Positions 37,192-46,638 of a DNA stretch of 64,000 nt are shown in pieces. Numbering within the stretch: position 1 is the first letter of the stretch; each line of letters opens with the position of its first letter. Source of the DNA: Allobaculum stercoricanis DSM 13633 (GTDB taxonomy: Bacteria > Bacillota_I > Bacilli_A > Erysipelotrichales > Erysipelotrichaceae); assembly GCF_000384195.1 (NCBI RefSeq), contig NZ_KB913034.1:1546166-1610165 (forward strand). The letters are read 5' to 3'. The notes below the pieces were generated by a model that ran no database searches, was not told where the DNA came from, and saw only the letters and a list, made by a program, of their open reading frames with translations. Both the position numbers and the translations under genes were made by a program.

Positions 37192-37575
37192 TTATTCTTC
37201 TTGCCAACCGGCATAATACACACAAGAGTCTTCAATATAAACAGGCAGGTTAACTGGTACTTTAGCTTCTTCATCCATATACCATCCCGTAAAAAAGTAG
37301 CCTTCGCGAGTTGGCGCTTGGGGTAAAACGAGTTCTTCTTGATATTGATAAACTTGCGATTGAACATCACTTCCCCCACGTGAATTATAGCTTACTGTAT
37401 ATCCGCCATTTCTTGATCCCAAAAACATCAGTGCAGCAATTAAGGCAATTCCAAGTACGATCACAATAGATAGTGATCGCACTGAAATATTGAGACCTTT
37501 ATACAGACCGCCATCGTTTTTTGGCTGATCGGTTTGTTCATTTTGCGGGTTTGGTTTGTTTTCAAAATCCGTCAT
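37192..37575 (-). CDS. small membrane-anchored protein with InlB B-repeat-like domain
   Basis: A 127-residue protein: a polar Asn/Gln/Pro-rich cytosolic N-terminus (1-25), one hydrophobic segment (SLSIVIVLGIALIAALMFLG, about 35-54), then an outside domain with YTVSYNSRGGSDVQSQ, REGYFFTGWYMDEEAK and YYAGW. That is the Listeria-Bacteroides/InlB B-repeat pattern (PF09479-type), usually found in multiple copies in large surface proteins; a single repeat on a short anchor is unusual. A modest AAGGAAG site precedes the ATG. Monocistronic. Function unknown, probably at the cell surface. Confidence 0.8.
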   Translation of the reverse strand: MTDFENKPNPQNEQTDQPKNDGGLYKGLNISVRSLSIVIVLGIALIAALMFLGSRNGGYTVSYNSRGGSDVQSQVYQYQEELVLPQAPTREGYFFTGWYMDEEAKVPVNLPVYIEDSCVYYAGWQEE

Positions 37576-37651
37576 ACATCTTACTTCCTTTTTTAATATT
37601 CATTTTACTCCAAAATAGAAATCCTTTTCGTTAATTGCTTTTGGTTTTTCC

Positions 37652-37697
37652 TTAAAAAAACAACAGTCTGCTCTACAGTAAAGAGCAGACCGTTGCT
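37652..37697 (-). terminator. terminator of the mglBAC operon
   Basis: CAACAGTCTGCTCT and AGAGCAGACCGTTG arms (one G-U on the minus strand) followed by a T7 tail, 50 bases after the mglC stop. Confidence 0.9.
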
Positions 37698-37748
37698 AGA
37701 AAGGGTAAATACCTTAGAGATAGGTAAAAGTGAAATTGAAGAATATTT

Positions 37749-38828
37749 TTATTTCTTCGTGAGATATTTTCTCATGTCGATTGCGCAGGCAACGAGGATG
37801 ATAATACCTTTAATTACGTAAATGTAGTTTTGGTCAACAGCCATGTAGCTCAAACCAGTGAAGATGATTTGAAGCAACAATACACCAATGACGATACCGG
37901 AAATACGTCCAGTACCACCGACGAAGGATACACCGCCGATTACGCAAGCAGCGATCGCATCACATTCATAGTTGAAACCTGTGTTGGCGTTAACGGATGC
38001 AATACGTGCACCATCGATAAAACCAGTTAAAGAGTACATGATTGCAGCAAGAACGAATACCATGATGATTGTACGAGATACGTTTACACCAGATACTGTA
38101 GCAGCTTCTTCGTTAGAACCTACTGCGAACATGTTTTTACCGAATGTTGTTTTGTTCCAAATCACCCACATTAATACGACTAATACGATCGCATAAAGAA
38201 CATAGAATGGAACGATTGCACCGCCAATTGTGAACATTGTTCCATTGATGATATTTCTGTATGTTGGGTCGAATCCAGAAAGAGTCTGACCGTTGTTTGT
38301 ACCTAATTTTAAGTAAATCAAGATAATACCGTAAGTAATCAGCTGAGTTGCTAATGTTACGATAAATGGGTGAAGCTTAAATTTTGCAACAGAGAAACCG
38401 TTGATAAAACCGATTAATGCACAGACAGCCATCGCAGCCAATAATGGAACGATAATAGGTAATGGTTCCAAACCTGGGAAAATACGGTTATCTGTAATGG
38501 ACATAGATGCAATGATTACGGCAGCAAGACCAACCATACGTCCAGCCGAAATATCTGTACCAGTTAATACGATACATCCACCAATACCTAATGCGATTGG
38601 TAGTTTAGCAGCAGTTAAGTTAATAATGTTAACGAGAGAACGAACAGATACATATTTTGGTTCTTGAATTGCGATGACGATAACCGCAATCAGAATGATG
38701 ATATACATCGCGTTGTTCAACAATAATGAAGAAATCGCACGGCGTTTATCCTTCTGGTTCATCTGTTTGTAATTATCGAGCCAGATCTGGATACGATTGC
38801 GTTTCTTCGCTTTTGTACTTTCTGACAT
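37749..38828 (-). CDS. mglC: galactose/methyl-galactoside ABC transporter permease
   Basis: A 359-residue permease of the carbohydrate uptake type-2 (RbsC/MglC) family with about ten hydrophobic segments. GIGGCIVLTGTDISAGRMVGLAAV and AVGSNEEAATVSGVNVSR (coupling loop) are diagnostic. The N-terminal Lys/Arg-rich tail KAKKRNRIQIWLDNYKQMNQKDKRR is cytosolic. It is the last gene of mglBAC, 13 bases after mglA. Identification as MglC rather than RbsC rests on family feel and gene order. Confidence 0.92.
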   Translation of the reverse strand: MSESTKAKKRNRIQIWLDNYKQMNQKDKRRAISSLLLNNAMYIIILIAVIVIAIQEPKYVSVRSLVNIINLTAAKLPIALGIGGCIVLTGTDISAGRMVGLAAVIIASMSITDNRIFPGLEPLPIIVPLLAAMAVCALIGFINGFSVAKFKLHPFIVTLATQLITYGIILIYLKLGTNNGQTLSGFDPTYRNIINGTMFTIGGAIVPFYVLYAIVLVVLMWVIWNKTTFGKNMFAVGSNEEAATVSGVNVSRTIIMVFVLAAIMYSLTGFIDGARIASVNANTGFNYECDAIAACVIGGVSFVGGTGRISGIVIGVLLLQIIFTGLSYMAVDQNYIYVIKGIIILVACAIDMRKYLTKK

Positions 38829-38841
38829 TTTCTTTCTCCTC

Positions 38842-40422
38842 TTATACGTACTTGGCAGCCAGTGTCATAATTTCTTCCTGGCTTGTGTTATCAGCATCGA
38901 CTTCTCCAGCAAGGCGTCCACCGGACATAACGAGAATTCGGTTACATACACCTAATAATTCAGGCATTTCGGAAGATACCATCATGATTGTCTTACCTTG
39001 TTTTGCAAGGTCGCTGATCAATTCATAAATTTCGTATTTCGCACCAACGTCGATACCACGGGTTGGCTCGTCTAGAAGTAAGATTTCTGGTTGCGTTAAT
39101 AACCAACGGCCAAGAATAACTTTCTGTTGGTTTCCCCCTGATAATGTAGAGATCTTAGTTTGCTGATTTGGTGTTTTAATGCGCATTGCATTAATTGACC
39201 ATTCTGTATCAGCTTTCATTTGCACATCGGAAAGAATACCCATTTTTGTGTAGTTTTTTAGATTCGCAATTGTTGTGTTGTTACGAATATCCAGGATTCC
39301 GAAGATTCCTGTTGCACGACGTTCTTCAGTAAGCAATGCGAAGCCATTTTTTACTGCTTGTCGTGGATTGTTGATCTTCACTTCTTTACCGTGCAATTTA
39401 ATTGTTCCATCTTTACGTGTCGCATAACCAAAGATTGTTTCTAAAAGTTCAGTACGACCTGCACCATCCAGACCCGCAACACCGAGGATTTCTCCTTTGT
39501 GCGCATTGAATGTTACATCCCGTAAATGGGAATACAATCCGCTTAATCCTTCGACTTCAAGAGAAACTTCTTTTTCTACTTTGTTGTCTTTTGGTGGGAA
39601 GCGGTTTGTTAGTTCACGACCAACCATCAGTTTGATGATTTTATTCATATCCATGTCTTCAACAACTTCTGTTGCAACCCATTGACCATCACGCATGACT
39701 GTAATTTCATCGGAGATTCGTAAAATTTCGTCCATTTTGTGAGAGATATAGATAATTGCAACGTTGTTGTCACGCAACATGTTGATAATCTTGAATAAGT
39801 GTTCAACTTCTTCTTCAGTTAATGAGGAAGTTGGTTCGTCAAATACGATAACTTTAGAGTTGAAAGAAACCGCCTTAGCAATTTCAACCATCTGTCTTTC
39901 GGCAACAGGCATTGTTGACATGACTGTTTTTGGATTGACATCGATTTCTAATTTATCGAATACAGCTTTTGTCCCTTCATACATTTCTTTTTCAGAAACG
40001 ATTCCGTGACGAGTTGGATAACGGCCAAGCCAAATGTTATCCATAACATTACGTTTTAATGCTTGGTTTAACTCCTGATGCACCATCGCCACACCATTTT
40101 CAAGCGCTTCTTTAGAGTTTTTAAAATTAATTTCTTTCCCGTCAAACAGGATAGTTCCATCATCTTTTGAATAAACCCCAAATAAACACTTCATCAGTGT
40201 AGATTTACCAGCACCGTTTTCGCCCATAAGAGCATGAACGGATCCAGCACGGACATTCAAGGAAACACCATCTAGCGCTTTTACGCCAGGGAAAGCTTTT
40301 GTGATGTTCTTCATTTCGAGAACAACAGGGTGAGCTTTTTTCCAGACTTCGTCATGAACAGTTGTGTTCTTTTGACCTACAGCAGCGCCTAGAGCATTAC
40401 TTTTCGCCTGATTTGGTTCCAT
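38842..40422 (-). CDS. mglA: galactose/methyl-galactoside ABC transporter ATP-binding protein
   Basis: A 526-residue protein with two fused ABC domains, as in MglA/RbsA. The first has Walker [10 protein letters not shown]; the second has the degenerate GLDGAGRTE and a full LSGGNQQKV signature and [11 protein letters not shown]alker B. Only one site is expected to hydrolyse ATP normally. It energises uptake of galactose or methyl-galactoside through MglC. The ATG used is 7 bases after AAAGGA; the longer frame adds 8 residues. Followed directly by mglC. Confidence 0.95.
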   Translation of the reverse strand: MEPNQAKSNALGAAVGQKNTTVHDEVWKKAHPVVLEMKNITKAFPGVKALDGVSLNVRAGSVHALMGENGAGKSTLMKCLFGVYSKDDGTILFDGKEINFKNSKEALENGVAMVHQELNQALKRNVMDNIWLGRYPTRHGIVSEKEMYEGTKAVFDKLEIDVNPKTVMSTMPVAERQMVEIAKAVSFNSKVIVFDEPTSSLTEEEVEHLFKIINMLRDNNVAIIYISHKMDEILRISDEITVMRDGQWVATEVVEDMDMNKIIKLMVGRELTNRFPPKDNKVEKEVSLEVEGLSGLYSHLRDVTFNAHKGEILGVAGLDGAGRTELLETIFGYATRKDGTIKLHGKEVKINNPRQAVKNGFALLTEERRATGIFGILDIRNNTTIANLKNYTKMGILSDVQMKADTEWSINAMRIKTPNQQTKISTLSGGNQQKVILGRWLLTQPEILLLDEPTRGIDVGAKYEIYELISDLAKQGKTIMMVSSEMPELLGVCNRILVMSGGRLAGEVDADNTSQEEIMTLAAKYV

Positions 40423-40500
40423 GTAAAATCCTTTCTTTTTTCTCATTTTTCAAAGGAAGAGACGCAACGATTTGGGTTGCGAATCGAATCATACTTATAA

Positions 40501-40537
40501 AAGTAGCCACGGATAAGCAAGTATCCGTGGCTACTTA
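40501..40537 (-). promoter_or_regulatory. intercistronic stem-loop between mglB and mglA
   Basis: AAGTAGCCACGGATA and TATCCGTGGCTACTT are 15-base arms with a 6-base loop. The minus strand continues TTATAAG rather than a long T run, so it may be a weak terminator or an mRNA-stabilising hairpin that gives more MglB than MglA/C. Confidence 0.75.
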
Positions 40538-40556
40538 ATAATTTTAAATTATTAAA

Positions 40557-41663
40557 CTAGGATGCTTTGTATTCAGAATAAGGAATGTTAATTCTCCATG
40601 TGCCGATTACGTTAGCTGCATCAAGGGAATCAAATTTATCTTTATCAGAAGTCATGTTTTGAACCATTGTGCAGATCGCTTTAGCCATACCTTCACCATC
40701 TTGTTTGATTGTTCCAGTCATTTTGCCTTCGTCGATTGCTTTTTTTGCATCGTCTAATGCGTCTACACCGAAGATTGGGATAACTTTGCTTCCTTCTTCA
40801 CCAGTGTTATAACCAGCGTTCTGTAATGCAGACATAGCACCAAGAGCCATTCCGTCGTTGTTCGCAATTACGCATTCGATCATATCGCCGTTGTCTTCAT
40901 TGTATTGAGACAGGGCATTTTGCATGATGTCTGTTCCTTGAGCGGAAGACCAAGCACCATCTTTATCTAATTCATATTTTGTTGGAGCATCAGCTTTGTA
41001 GTAAGCAAGAGGTTTGTGACCTTCAGCTTCAAGTTTAGCGTTAGCGTTTTCAACACCATATTGAGTACGAGCGTCTGCTTCCGCGTTACCTTCTTGACCT
41101 TTTAACATCATGTAGGAGATTTCTCCGTCACCGTTTAAGTCAACTGCTTCGAAGTTAGCGTTTAAGTAGTCACCAACCATGTCACCTTGCATTTTACCAG
41201 CCATTTCGTAGTCAGTTCCTACGAATGCTGCTTTGTCGTATGCAGTGATTACATCTTCGTCAACAGAACGGTTGAAGAAGATTACTGGGATACCAGCTGC
41301 TTCAGCCATTTCAATGATATTTTTAGCTGCGTCTTTTGAAGCTGTATCAACAACGTTTACAACGAGCATTTTAGAACCTTTAGAGATTGCTGTTTGAATT
41401 TGCTCAGTTTGAGTTGTTTGGTTGTTACCACCGTCGTAGTCGTTGAATACTACACCAGCTTCTTTTAAGTTAGCGTCTAATGCTGCACGAACTGTAGAAA
41501 TGTAGTCATCACCGAATGTGTAGTAGAAGACAGAAACTTCACCTTCTCCGCCTTCAGCTCCACCTGCTGTAGAAGATGTAGAATCATTTCCACCGCCGCA
41601 AGCTGCTAATGAGAGTGCCATTGCACCGGCCATCATGCCTTTAAATAATTTGTTGAGTTCCAT
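40557..41663 (-). CDS. mglB: galactose-binding lipoprotein of the MglBAC transporter
   Basis: A 368-residue lipoprotein: signal peptide with lipobox LAAC (Cys at about 22), a Gly/Ser linker, then a type I periplasmic-binding fold (VFYYTFGDDYISTVRAALDAN; KMLVVNVVDTAS; FFNRSVDEDV; FVGTDYEMAGKMQGD). VNGDGEISYMMLKG, read here as LNGDGEISY, matches the Ca-binding EF-hand-like loop of galactose-binding proteins. It captures sugar on the outer face of the membrane. Codon use suggests high expression. First gene of mglBAC. Confidence 0.92.
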   Translation of the reverse strand: MELNKLFKGMMAGAMALSLAACGGGNDSTSSTAGGAEGGEGEVSVFYYTFGDDYISTVRAALDANLKEAGVVFNDYDGGNNQTTQTEQIQTAISKGSKMLVVNVVDTASKDAAKNIIEMAEAAGIPVIFFNRSVDEDVITAYDKAAFVGTDYEMAGKMQGDMVGDYLNANFEAVDLNGDGEISYMMLKGQEGNAEADARTQYGVENANAKLEAEGHKPLAYYKADAPTKYELDKDGAWSSAQGTDIMQNALSQYNEDNGDMIECVIANNDGMALGAMSALQNAGYNTGEEGSKVIPIFGVDALDDAKKAIDEGKMTGTIKQDGEGMAKAICTMVQNMTSDKDKFDSLDAANVIGTWRINIPYSEYKAS

Positions 41664-41757
41664 AGTACTGTATATTGTACCCTTTCTAAATACCTTAGCA
41701 TCGATTCTTAACGAATAGTTTACTAAGCAGCGCCTCTTGCGCTTTGTTTACAAACGC

Positions 41758-41807
41758 ATGATAGCACAGTAAAAAAGCGAAAACAACAGTTTCTGCAAGC
41801 GTTTTCT
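41758..41807 (-). promoter_or_regulatory. mglBAC promoter with upstream cre (CcpA) site
   Basis: On the minus strand TTGTTT (41781-41786) and TATCAT (41758-41763) are 17 bases apart. The cre-like AGAAAACGCTTGCA (41794-41807) lies just upstream of the -35 box; the same core precedes the SIS/PTS operon. Confidence 0.7.
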
Positions 41808-42164
41808 ATAGAATTTCACTAAATTATTTTGACTAATCTACTTTTTTAACCAAAGTTTCACTTAATGTTTTACCTCATATCACCGTTGTTAAGACGCCAT
41901 TTAGGAGTAAAAACGCTTTACTTACGGTAACGTTTACATTTTTGTTTTCCGTTTTGGACTTGACAGGATTAGCCCTCTTCTTTGAGATCTCATTGGGTTC
42001 TTGGGCAAGTAAAAAAGATGAAGAATTTTACTTATTATTTTTTTAACAACCCAAAACCATAACTTGAACATCACTTTTTTTATTTTTTCCGCCCAATCAT
42101 CTTTCAATTTCATACTTTCTTTTTTTAGAGTGTTATTCGACTTTGACAAACATTTCCCATCTCG
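41808..42164. other. gene-free region upstream of the mgl promoter
   Basis: Apart from the operator-like boxes at 41907-41937 I see no gene I can support. A 71-codon minus frame here (41934-42149) has a weak start and poor coding character. Confidence 0.4.
41907..41937. promoter_or_regulatory. possible LacI-family operators
   Basis: GTAAAAACGCTTTAC (41907-41921) is a near palindrome around a central CG, followed by GGTAACGTTTAC. Both look like LacI/GalR-type or cre-like boxes about 250 bases upstream of mglB. No mgl repressor gene lies nearby. Confidence 0.4.
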
Positions 42165-42199
42165 AAAAAAAAGACATCCAAAATTGGATGTCTTTTTCT
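42165..42199 (-). terminator. terminator of the metG operon
   Basis: AAAAAGACATCC and GGATGTCTTTTT arms with a 6-base loop, just after the stop of the small membrane protein. Confidence 0.92.
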
Positions 42200-42202
42200 T
42201 AT

Positions 42203-42574
42203 TTATTGATGTTTGGATTTGGACTTTGTTTGCGAATCGTCAAAATTGAGTTGCTTATTTTCGTAATGTTTCACTAAATAAGATTCGAGTTTACTTTCCC
42301 ATTCGTCTTGAGCATATTCGCCTTCTGGATCAGAATCAAAATCATCTGCTGTCGAATTTGAAACAGGTGTCTGATCTTGTCCTTTAAATTTTTGATTTTC
42401 ACTTTGTTCCATCAACTTTTTTAAAACAAATAATCTTGCTAATCCATAAAGACCTAATACAATCCCAAAGATCATGAGCCAAGTTTCTTTCCAAGCCATT
42501 CCAAACCCTAAAAAGATCACCCCTAGCCCCGTTAATTGGAGTTGGGTGAGGATCACTCGTTGTTTGGGTGTCAT
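42203..42574 (-). CDS. small two-helix membrane protein coupled to metG
   Basis: A 123-residue protein with two hydrophobic segments (LTGLGVIFLGFGMAW and WLMIFGIVLGLYGLARLFVL, about residues 13-50) and an acidic, Ser/Asp/Gln-rich tail. I do not recognise a family. The metG stop overlaps its start in a TAATG arrangement, so translation is coupled and it is the second gene of a metG operon. Its role is unknown; coupling to a tRNA synthetase may simply reflect operon convenience. Confidence 0.75.
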   Translation of the reverse strand: MTPKQRVILTQLQLTGLGVIFLGFGMAWKETWLMIFGIVLGLYGLARLFVLKKLMEQSENQKFKGQDQTPVSNSTADDFDSDPEGEYAQDEWESKLESYLVKHYENKQLNFDDSQTKSKSKHQ

Positions 42575-44538
42575 TAACGAATTACAGTTCCTGGTTTTGT
42601 TTCATCATCCAAGAAGATTACTTTTGGTCCTGTTTTATTTTCGTCAACGCAAAGGATCATGCCTTGACTTTCTACGCCACGAAGAGTGGCTGGTAACAAG
42701 TTCGCTACAACAACGACCATTTTACCGACTAAATCTTCTGGTGCATATTTATGAGCAATTCCAGAAACGATTTGGCGAGGTTGTTCTTCACCAAGATCAA
42801 TTGTTTCAATTAACAGACGTTTTGCATCTGGATGTACTTTTGCCTCTAATACTTTTCCCGCTTTTAAGCTGATCGCATCAAAAGTATCAATTGCGATTGG
42901 ATCTTTTGGTTTTTCCTCTTTTTTCTTTTTCTTCTTGTCTGCTTTTTTTGTTTCTTTCTTTTCTTCTTTGACTTCTTCACCGGCAAATTCTTTTGGATCA
43001 ATACGTTTAAATAAAGGTTCAACAGATTTTGCACATTCAATTCCTGTTTCTAGGTTGCCAAAGTTTTGAATAGAATCAAAAGAACGTTGTTGTGTATTGA
43101 GCGCATCGAGCATTTTAACTGCTGTTTCTGGCATGAAGCTTTCTAATAAAATCGCACTGATTCGCAAGCTTTCCATTAAGTTATATAAAACAGTTTGTAA
43201 ACGATCGGCTTGTTCAGGGTCTTTTGCCAGTTTCCATGGTTCAGTTTCGTCAATATATTTATTGGAACGACGTAATAAGTTGAAGATTTCATCTAATGCC
43301 GCACTCACTTGGAATGTATCCATGCAAGCAACAGCACCTTTGACTGCTTCCATTGCTACTTGTTTGAGTTCTTCATCAACTGGAGCACAAACATTTGGAT
43401 TTTGGATTTTGCCACCAAAGTATTTGTTGGTCATCGAAATTGTTCTTGATAATAAGTTTCCAAGTACGTTAGCAAGGTCGGAGTTAATTCGTTCAACAAC
43501 TAAATCCCAAGTAATTGTTCCATCTTGAGCAAATGGCATTTCGTGTAAGCAATAGTAACGAACAGCATCGACACCAAAGTGTTCAACAAGTTCTTCCGCA
43601 TAAATAACATTGCCTTTGGATTTGGACATTTTGCCCTCACCCACTAACATCCATGGGTGCGCAAAAACCATTTTTGGTAATGGTAAATCTAATGCCATTA
43701 AGAAGATTGGCCAATAAATCGTATGGAAACGTAAGATATCTTTTCCAATGATATGAGTTGCTGGCCACAATTGTTTGAAGCGTTCAGATTGTTCTTCAAA
43801 TGTTTTATCAGGATCATAACCGATTGACGTAATGTAGTTCGTCAGGGCATCTAACCATACATACACAACGTGTTTTGGCGCAAATTCTACTGGAATTCCC
43901 CAGCTAAAAGAAGTCCGGGATACGCAAAGGTCTAATAATCCTTTTTTCAAGAAGTTATTGACCATTTCATTTTTACGGCTTTCTGGTTGGATGAAATCTG
44001 GATGTTCATCAATATATTTCATCAAACGATCCGCATATTTTTGCATATTGAAGAAAAACGCTTCTTCTTTTGCTTTTGTGACTGGACGACCGCAATCTGG
44101 GCAATTGCCATCGACTAACTGTGATTCTGTCCAGAAGGATTCGCAAGGTTTGCAATACCAACCTTCGTATTCTCCTAAATAAATATCCCCTTGGTCATAT
44201 AGACGTTTAAAGATTTTTTGAACCGTTTTAACGTGTTGTTCATCTGTTGTGCGGATGAAGTAGTCGTAAGAGGTATTCATTAAATCGAAGTTACTTTTGA
44301 CCATGCCGGCAATGTTATCAACATATTCTTGAGGCGTTACCCCTGCGGCAACAGCTTTTTCTTCAATTTTTTGTCCGTGTTCATCTGTTCCAGTTTGGAA
44401 GAACACATCATAGCCTTCCATTCGTTTAAAACGAGCTAATGCATCACTTAAAATAATTTCATAGGTATTCCCGATATGTGGTCTGCCGGATGTATAGGCA
44501 ATCGCAGTGGTCAGGAAATAAGGTCCTTTATTTTCCAT
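42574..44538 (-). CDS. metG: methionyl-tRNA synthetase with C-terminal tRNA-binding domain
   Basis: A 654-residue class I enzyme charging initiator and elongator tRNA-Met. The HIGH signature is HIGN in SGRPHIGNTYE, the zinc knuckle is CKPCESFW...CPDCGRP, and KMSKS is present as GKMSKSKGN. A very Lys/Glu-rich linker (KKADKKKKKKEEKPKDP) leads to the Trbp111-type OB domain (about 550-654) that dimerises and binds tRNA. This is the usual MetG1 layout of Bacillota. No T-box leader is visible. Confidence 0.97.
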   Translation of the reverse strand: MENKGPYFLTTAIAYTSGRPHIGNTYEIILSDALARFKRMEGYDVFFQTGTDEHGQKIEEKAVAAGVTPQEYVDNIAGMVKSNFDLMNTSYDYFIRTTDEQHVKTVQKIFKRLYDQGDIYLGEYEGWYCKPCESFWTESQLVDGNCPDCGRPVTKAKEEAFFFNMQKYADRLMKYIDEHPDFIQPESRKNEMVNNFLKKGLLDLCVSRTSFSWGIPVEFAPKHVVYVWLDALTNYITSIGYDPDKTFEEQSERFKQLWPATHIIGKDILRFHTIYWPIFLMALDLPLPKMVFAHPWMLVGEGKMSKSKGNVIYAEELVEHFGVDAVRYYCLHEMPFAQDGTITWDLVVERINSDLANVLGNLLSRTISMTNKYFGGKIQNPNVCAPVDEELKQVAMEAVKGAVACMDTFQVSAALDEIFNLLRRSNKYIDETEPWKLAKDPEQADRLQTVLYNLMESLRISAILLESFMPETAVKMLDALNTQQRSFDSIQNFGNLETGIECAKSVEPLFKRIDPKEFAGEEVKEEKKETKKADKKKKKKEEKPKDPIAIDTFDAISLKAGKVLEAKVHPDAKRLLIETIDLGEEQPRQIVSGIAHKYAPEDLVGKMVVVVANLLPATLRGVESQGMILCVDENKTGPKVIFLDDETKPGTVIR

Positions 44539-44725
44539 ACAAACACCTCTATCTTTCTAGTTCTGTTTTTTATATAAATATATTTCGTTTCGATCATTCT
44601 TTTTTATCGATTGTCATATCGATGTTCATATTTTTCTTTCCATCGATTAAAAAAAGAGTCTACTAGAGAGTTTAGCACATCTTTGCGTTGTTCTAAAAGT
44701 TTCATCGTCATCAAGCGACGTGATA

Positions 44726-44755
44726 AAAAAAGTCGCTTAAAAATAGCGACTTTTA
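44726..44755 (-). terminator. terminator of the RDD-PHP gene
   Basis: AAAAGTCGCT and AGCGACTTTT arms with a 7-base loop and a minus-strand T7. Confidence 0.88.
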
Positions 44756-44779
44756 GATGATTTCTATTTTGAATTTTCG

Positions 44780-46558
44780 TTAATTAAGGGCACTTGTGAA
44801 CACCGAAACAATCTGATCCGCTTTAGGACTAGCTCCTGTAACACCTAAATGGCGATTCGCCATACGCGTTCCATGGTAGTCACTACCACTTGTAATAAAG
44901 AGTTTTTCCTCATTGGCTAATGAAATCAAAAAGGCTTGTTCGCGTTTCGAGTTGTTTGGAATAAAGGCTTCAAAGCCATCAATTCCTTGATCCAAAATGG
45001 CATCGATTGTCTCATTGGATAATTGTGAAACATGCCATCCCGCAAGGATCGCCATCCCTCCCGCTTTGTGAATCGCATCAATGACTTTCGTTGCGCTTGG
45101 ATATTCCCCAATTGCTTCGCAAGGACCACCTTGGCCAAAACATTCTTGCATGCAAGCTTCGCGTGCTTCTTGTTCGCTTGGATATTGGTCAATATATTGT
45201 TTCACAACCGGGACTTGTCTTGCTTCTGGCGTATCAAAAACGAGATCGACAAGTTGTTTTGGTGTTAAAGTTTTAAATCTCGAATTTGCTAATAATGTAT
45301 CCGTATCGACTTTTAATCCTGCCAAACGTTCAAACGCTTCAATACGAGCAAAGGATAAATCTTTTTCTCGCTTGAGTGATAAGCGTTCAATGCCATCAAA
45401 GAATGGATCATTCCAATCGATATAATAGCCAAGTATGCGCACGCGTTGGCCAAATTGTTGGCAATCGATTTCCACACCTGGAATGTATTTAATGTCATAC
45501 AATTTTGCAAAATGATTGGCAATCGCATTGGCGCGGGCATTGTTGTGGTCAGTAATGGAGATGACATCGAGATTGAGTGCTTTTGCTTGTTGGAAAATAT
45601 CTTCCACTTCGGCATCAGAATCATCGGAGAAATTCGAACGAATATGTAAATCGTATTTTGAAATTGCCAAATTTTCTTCTGGCTCTGCAGTCTGTACAGC
45701 AATCGTTCCTTCTACAACAGGAGGAAAATCATTGCTCAGATTTTCGGTTTTTTCTTTTTGACTTGCTTTGATCTTTTTCTTTGCTTCCCGTTTTTGTTTA
45801 AGTTTATTTAAACGAGAAGGCGCTTGCTGTGATGGAGAACTATCGATTGGATTGTTCTCTACTTCTAAGGCCGATTGGTCATCGAAGTTTGAATCCTCAA
45901 AAGATTCATTGAGTGATTGGTCTTGTTGTTGGTCAAAGTCTTCGAATTCTTCTTGTTGATTTTCCCTATTTTCGACAACTTTCATTTCGTATTGTGGTGG
46001 ATAAACAAAACAAAGTCCGAAAATCCAATCGCAAATTGTTTTTTGATGTGGGGAGACTAGGGCGATTAAACCATCAATCAACCACCAGGTAAGAATTCCC
46101 CAAACCGAGAAAAAGAAGCCAAAGATCATCATGGGCAAACCAAAACCAAAGAGTTGGCGCAAAACGAGTTGCATCGCACTTGGCATGCGTTTGCCTTTTT
46201 CTTTGACTAGGCGAATGCCTAATAGTCGTCCCCCAACAGTCACGCCATGTTTAGCGGCTGTGTATAAAGGGAGCCAAATACAGCTGGTGATGAAGAGCAA
46301 GCCGTACATGACATAGAACAATAAGTCAAAATATGCTGGTGGGATAATTCCCGCCAAAATCATAATAAATTCGACGCCCCATAAATAAACAGGCACCAAA
46401 CAAATGTTGAGATCGATGAGAAAGGCAAAGAGGTGGTTGGTATAATCTGATCCTTGTCTGGATAGATAAACTGCTTTTTTGTAGCCTTCACTGCCGTAAA
46501 GTTCATCTTCTTTAATCCGTTGGGCTCGTTTTAACTCATTTGCGGAAAAAATTGGCAT
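44780..46558 (-). CDS. RDD-family membrane domain fused to a PHP-type phosphoesterase
   Basis: A 592-residue fusion. Residues about 30-190 form an RDD domain with four or five membrane helices and the family's GVTVGGRLLGIRLVKEKG segment. An acidic then basic linker (190-298, Gln/Glu-rich, then KLKQKREAKKKIKASQKEK) follows. Residues 302-592 are a PHP domain: DLHIRSNFSDD (303-313), ITDHNN (D337, H338), PGVEIDC, GGMAILAGWHVSQL and GSDYHG. PHP domains of this type hydrolyse phosphodiesters, for example as 5'-3' exonucleases or pAp phosphatases. The first motif has Arg where most have His (DLHxHS). An RDD-PHP fusion is unusual. Substrate unknown. Confidence 0.85.
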   Translation of the reverse strand: MPIFSANELKRAQRIKEDELYGSEGYKKAVYLSRQGSDYTNHLFAFLIDLNICLVPVYLWGVEFIMILAGIIPPAYFDLLFYVMYGLLFITSCIWLPLYTAAKHGVTVGGRLLGIRLVKEKGKRMPSAMQLVLRQLFGFGLPMMIFGFFFSVWGILTWWLIDGLIALVSPHQKTICDWIFGLCFVYPPQYEMKVVENRENQQEEFEDFDQQQDQSLNESFEDSNFDDQSALEVENNPIDSSPSQQAPSRLNKLKQKREAKKKIKASQKEKTENLSNDFPPVVEGTIAVQTAEPEENLAISKYDLHIRSNFSDDSDAEVEDIFQQAKALNLDVISITDHNNARANAIANHFAKLYDIKYIPGVEIDCQQFGQRVRILGYYIDWNDPFFDGIERLSLKREKDLSFARIEAFERLAGLKVDTDTLLANSRFKTLTPKQLVDLVFDTPEARQVPVVKQYIDQYPSEQEAREACMQECFGQGGPCEAIGEYPSATKVIDAIHKAGGMAILAGWHVSQLSNETIDAILDQGIDGFEAFIPNNSKREQAFLISLANEEKLFITSGSDYHGTRMANRHLGVTGASPKADQIVSVFTSALN

Positions 46559-46586
46559 AGTTGAATCTCATCTCTCTTTCTTTTTT

Positions 46587-46622
46587 GAAAAGACTCCGCC
46601 TTTTGCATGCGGCGGAGCTTTG
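46587..46622 (-). terminator. terminator of the secreted two-module protein gene
   Basis: CTCCGCC/GGCGGAG stem (46594-46600 with 46611-46617) with A/T tracts outside. Confidence 0.8.
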
Positions 46623-46638
46623 TGAAGATCGTAATTCT

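Noticed and set aside
41934..42149. 71-codon minus frame ending in a basic amphipathic stretch
   Set aside because: The basic helix-like segment (KKVMFKLWFWVVKK) suggested a peptide toxin, but the start is weak, no partner or export gene is near, and it overlaps operator-like DNA.
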